From positions 62,001 to 126,000 of the forward strand of contig NZ_SJDL01000005.1 in the NCBI RefSeq assembly GCF_004327985.1: a DNA stretch of 64,000 nucleotides, written 5' to 3'. How positions within the stretch are numbered: position 1 is the stretch's first letter; the number at the start of each line of letters is the position of its first letter. Source of the stretch: Marinobacter halodurans. Its GTDB lineage: Bacteria > Pseudomonadota > Gammaproteobacteria > Pseudomonadales > Oleiphilaceae. The notes beneath the pieces were generated by a model. That model did not search any database, had not been told where the DNA came from, and saw only the letters and a program-made list of their open reading frames with translations. Below, one piece after another: positions 61,182 to 64,000 of the stretch. The translations under genes and the position numbers were made by a program.

Positions 61182-62639
61182 ATGATTCCAGTAATCCTGT
61201 CCGGCGGTACCGGTTCAAGACTGTGGCCGCTGTCCCGTGAAGCATACCCCAAGCAGTTCCTGCAGTTGGCGGGCGACCAGAGCCTGTTGCAGAAGACGCT
61301 GTCCCGCTTGCCGTCGGATGGCGTTTCGGCGCCGCTGATCGTGGCGGGCAATCAGCACCGGTTTATCCTGAGCGAACAGTTGGCCGATATCGGTTGCGAA
61401 CCGTCGGCCATCCTGCTGGAGCCGTTTGGCCGCAATACCGCGCCGGCGATGGCCATGGCGGCATTGCAGGTCGCCGCGACGGACCCGGAGGCGATCATGC
61501 TGGTGCTGCCGGCCGACCACCATGTGAGCGATGAACAGGCCTTCCGGGCTGCCCTGGCTCGTGGTGAGGCGGCAGCGGAGGCCGGTTCGCTGGTGCTGTT
61601 CGGCGTGTTGCCGACCGGGCCGGACACCGACTACGGCTACATCGGCGCTGAGCTGGATAAGAGCGTAGGCGAGGGTGTACTCCGCGTTACCCATTTCACC
61701 GAAAAGCCGGATCATGCGACCGCCGAGAGCCTGCTGGCCAACGGCGGGCATTTCTGGAACAGCGGCATGGTGATGTTCCGCGCCTACCGCTACCTGGACG
61801 AGCTGAAAACGCACAGCCCGGACATCTACGACACCTGCCAGCTGGCGTTCCGCCATGTGTGGCAGGACCTGGAGTTCTCCCGCATCCCAGCGGAGATCTT
61901 CGAGCATTGCCCGGACGATTCCGTGGATCGGGCGGTGCTGGAGAAAACGGACAGCGCCGTTGTGGTGCCGATGGACGCCGGCTGGCGGGACCTGGGGTCC
62001 TGGGCCGCATACTGGGAATCCCAGGTGCAGGACGACAAGCAGAACGTCGTGGTGGGCGAGGCCTGTCTGGAAGACTCCCAGGGCTGCCTGGTGCACTCGA
62101 AGGATCGTCTGGTGACGGTGCTGGGGGTGAACGACCTGGTGGTCATCGATACCCGCGATGCCCTGCTGGTGGCCCGGCGTCACCGGGTGCAGGAAGTGAA
62201 GACGGTGGTGGAACAGCTGCGGGCCGGCAAACGCCCGGAAGTGGAGGCCCACCGCGAGGTGTATCGCCCCTGGGGAAGCTACGACAGTGTCGATGGCGGC
62301 CACCGTTTCCAGGTCAAGCGGATCAGCGTGAAACCTGGCGAGCAGTTGTCGCTCCAGAAACATCATCACCGCGCCGAGCACTGGATTGTGGTGAGCGGTA
62401 CCGCGGAGGTCACGCGGGATGACGAGACCTTCCTGATGACGGAAAACGAATCCACCTACATCCCGATCGGCGCCGTTCACCGGTTGTCCAACCCGGGCAA
62501 GATACCGCTGGAACTGATTGAGGTACAATCCGGCGCCTATCTCGGCGAGGACGACATCGAGCGCCTGCAGGACAACTACGGCCGCACCCCGCAGACGGGT
62601 GACGAGACGGCCACACCGGTGTCGTCGGAAAACGTCTGA
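61182..62639 (+). CDS. manC: mannose-1-phosphate guanylyltransferase/mannose-6-phosphate isomerase
   Basis: 485-residue bifunctional enzyme (AlgA/ManC/CpsB type). N-terminal nucleotidyltransferase with LSGGTGSRLWPLSRE...PKQF; a FTEKPD motif near residue 180. C-terminal type II isomerase cupin with RPWGSYDSVDGG, HHHRAEHWIVVSGTA. It makes GDP-mannose for exopolysaccharide, LPS or compatible sugars. The ATG at 61182 is preferred because the family starts MIPVILSGG. Followed by manB. Confidence 0.95.
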   Translation: MIPVILSGGTGSRLWPLSREAYPKQFLQLAGDQSLLQKTLSRLPSDGVSAPLIVAGNQHRFILSEQLADIGCEPSAILLEPFGRNTAPAMAMAALQVAATDPEAIMLVLPADHHVSDEQAFRAALARGEAAAEAGSLVLFGVLPTGPDTDYGYIGAELDKSVGEGVLRVTHFTEKPDHATAESLLANGGHFWNSGMVMFRAYRYLDELKTHSPDIYDTCQLAFRHVWQDLEFSRIPAEIFEHCPDDSVDRAVLEKTDSAVVVPMDAGWRDLGSWAAYWESQVQDDKQNVVVGEACLEDSQGCLVHSKDRLVTVLGVNDLVVIDTRDALLVARRHRVQEVKTVVEQLRAGKRPEVEAHREVYRPWGSYDSVDGGHRFQVKRISVKPGEQLSLQKHHHRAEHWIVVSGTAEVTRDDETFLMTENESTYIPIGAVHRLSNPGKIPLELIEVQSGAYLGEDDIERLQDNYGRTPQTGDETATPVSSENV

Positions 62640-62687
62640 ACGACACCGCCAACCGCTTAATACTGATGCCAGTCAAAGGAGATATTG

Positions 62688-64000
62688 ATGGCTTACTCGT
62701 GCTTCAAGGCCTATGACATCCGGGGCCGCATTCCCGACCAACTCAATCCGGACCTGGCCGAGCGCATTGGACGCGCCTACGTGGCCGCCACCGGCGCCAG
62801 GAAGGTGATTGTTGGCTACGACATCCGCCTGTCCAGCCCGGAGATGGCCGAGGCGCTCAGCCGGGGACTGATGGCCGCCGGCGCGGATGTCTACGACATC
62901 GGGTTGTGCGGTACCGAGCAGGTTTACTTTGCCACCAGCCATTACAAAATGGACGGCGGCATCATGGTCACCGCCAGCCACAACCCCAAGGACTACAACG
63001 GTATGAAGCTGGTGCGGGAAGACTCGAAGCCGATCAGCAACGACACCGGTCTGCGCGACATCCATGATCGCCTGGACAACGCCTTCGAGGACGCCGGCCA
63101 GCCCGGCACCTACCACAAGCTGGCAGCGGAAGACGACTATATCGAGCACCTGCTGGGCTATATCGACGTGGACAGCCTCAAGCCGCTGGCGATCACGGTA
63201 AACGCCGGCAACGGCGGGGCCGGGCGGGTCATCGATAAGCTTGAAAAGCGCCTGCCGTTCAGCTTCATCAAGCTGCAGAACGAGCCGGACGGCAACTTCC
63301 CCAATGGTGTGCCCAACCCGATCCTGACCGAGAACCGTGCGGTGACCGAGAAGGCCGTCAAGGCCAACCAGGCGGATATGGGCATTGCCTGGGACGGCGA
63401 CTACGACCGCTGCTTCTTCTGGGACGAGAACGGCCGCTTTATCGAGGGGTACTACATCGTCGGGCTGCTGGCGGACCAGTTCCTGGGCAAGCAGGGCGGC
63501 GGTACCGTGATTCACGACCCGCGCCTGGTGTGGAACACCCAGGACCTGGTCGAAAAGGCCGGTGGCCGCGCGGTCGAGAGCAAGACCGGCCACGCCTTCA
63601 TCAAGGAGCGCATGCGCGCCGAGGACGCGCTGTACGGCGGCGAGATGAGCGCGCACCACTACTTCCGCGACTTTGCCTACTGCGACAGCGGGATGATCCC
63701 CTGGCTGCTGCTGGCCGAGCGCATCAGCCAATCCGGCCAGACGCTGTCGTCACTGATCGATGAGCGTATCGACGCCTATCCGGCCAGCGGCGAGATCAAC
63801 CGCACCATCGATCACCCGGCGGCCGTCATCAAGGCCATCGAAGAGAAATACGGCGCCGATGCCGAATCGATCAGCCATGTGGACGGCCTGAGTGTGGCGT
63901 TCAGGGACTGGCGCTTCAACCTGCGTATGTCCAACACCGAGCCGGTTGTTCGCCTGAACGTGGAATCCCGCGGCGACAAGGCGCTGATGGAGGCCAAGAC
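62688..64000 (+). CDS. manB: phosphomannomutase, partial
   Basis: 437 residues visible; the end is beyond the right edge. Phosphoserine loop VTASHNPKDYNGMK (about residue 93-106), metal loop DGDYDRCF (about 242), sugar loop GGEMSAHHYFRDFAYCDSG (about 322) and the phosphate-binding RMSNTEPVVRLNVESRG near the end. This is the CpsG/ManB type (GLCGTEQVYFAT), which interconverts mannose-6- and mannose-1-phosphate for manC upstream. AAAGGAG ribosome site. Confidence 0.95.
   Translation, partial: MAYSCFKAYDIRGRIPDQLNPDLAERIGRAYVAATGARKVIVGYDIRLSSPEMAEALSRGLMAAGADVYDIGLCGTEQVYFATSHYKMDGGIMVTASHNPKDYNGMKLVREDSKPISNDTGLRDIHDRLDNAFEDAGQPGTYHKLAAEDDYIEHLLGYIDVDSLKPLAITVNAGNGGAGRVIDKLEKRLPFSFIKLQNEPDGNFPNGVPNPILTENRAVTEKAVKANQADMGIAWDGDYDRCFFWDENGRFIEGYYIVGLLADQFLGKQGGGTVIHDPRLVWNTQDLVEKAGGRAVESKTGHAFIKERMRAEDALYGGEMSAHHYFRDFAYCDSGMIPWLLLAERISQSGQTLSSLIDERIDAYPASGEINRTIDHPAAVIKAIEEKYGADAESISHVDGLSVAFRDWRFNLRMSNTEPVVRLNVESRGDKALMEAK

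Noticed and set aside
61215-63731. Long minus-strand ORFs opposite manC and manB
   Set aside because: Antisense shadows; manC and manB have all catalytic motifs in the plus strand.
1-64000. CRISPR arrays, insertion sequences, prophage genes
   Set aside because: No regular spaced repeats, transposase, integrase or phage structural genes found in either strand.

Overview
The window reads as a chromosomal segment of a metabolically versatile, probably marine or halophilic gammaproteobacterium of the Marinobacter/Halomonas/Pseudomonas type. This is inference from high-GC codon use, a beta-ketoadipate pathway organised as catBCA-benABCD beside pca genes, a bfd/bfr pair, a manC/manB pair and a tRNA-Arg(CCG). 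It is gene dense, with short intergenic regions and no transposase. Both edges cut genes: fdsA on the left and a phosphomannomutase on the right.

Layout. (1) 1-7226: NAD-dependent formate dehydrogenase fdsGBA on the minus strand, a divergent ModE/PBP-type regulator, and an oxalate/formate-family MFS carrier. (2) 7701-8194: two small, possibly degenerate ORFs, one a lipoprotein. (3) 8383-12748: glutarate catabolism, with a family III CoA-transferase, glutaryl-CoA dehydrogenase, a LysR regulator and an enoyl-CoA hydratase. (4) 12917-26520: a complete benzoate-to-central-metabolism block. benABCD converts benzoate to catechol, catABC converts catechol to 3-oxoadipate enol-lactone, pcaD, catIJ and pcaF finish to succinyl-CoA and acetyl-CoA. 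pcaR and catR lie between the arms, and an MFS carrier follows.

(5) 26577-37291: a 13-gene co-directional minus-strand array, the best candidate for an undescribed system. It encodes a nitrate/sulfonate-type ABC importer, a HutC-type GntR regulator, an adenylylsulfate-reductase-like flavoprotein (AprA-like) with a small AprB-like two-cluster ferredoxin, a HEAT-repeat protein, a 7Fe ferredoxin, a small exported peptide, a DUF971 protein, a YeiH-type putative sulfate exporter, a ferredoxin-NADP reductase and an Mrp/ApbC Fe-S carrier ATPase. It looks like an uptake, redox and export route for a sulfur-containing or other oxyanion substrate.

(6) 37683-41055: a truncated RhuM-like gene, a LysR regulator divergent from a DoxX protein and an extradiol LigB/DODA-type dioxygenase, and an orphan coding fragment. 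(7) 41089-46375: AraC regulator, an aromatic-type outer-membrane channel, MFS carrier and amidase (one operon with a clear terminator), then a small DOPA 4,5-dioxygenase-family protein. (8) 46625-58844: an amino-alcohol module (class III PLP enzyme of the phospho-lyase type plus a small-molecule kinase), a tripartite tricarboxylate-type transporter (binding protein, TctB, TctA), an SDR, aldehyde dehydrogenase, USP and porin, with two related LuxR-type regulators. Three separate transcription units here carry the same 18-bp palindrome, which suggests one regulon.

(9) 58845-59900: tRNA-Arg(CCG) surrounded by partial copies of its own 5' and 3' ends, which looks like a worn integration site. (10) 59913-64000: bfd and bfr with a candidate Fur site, then manC and manB for GDP-mannose and exopolysaccharide precursors.
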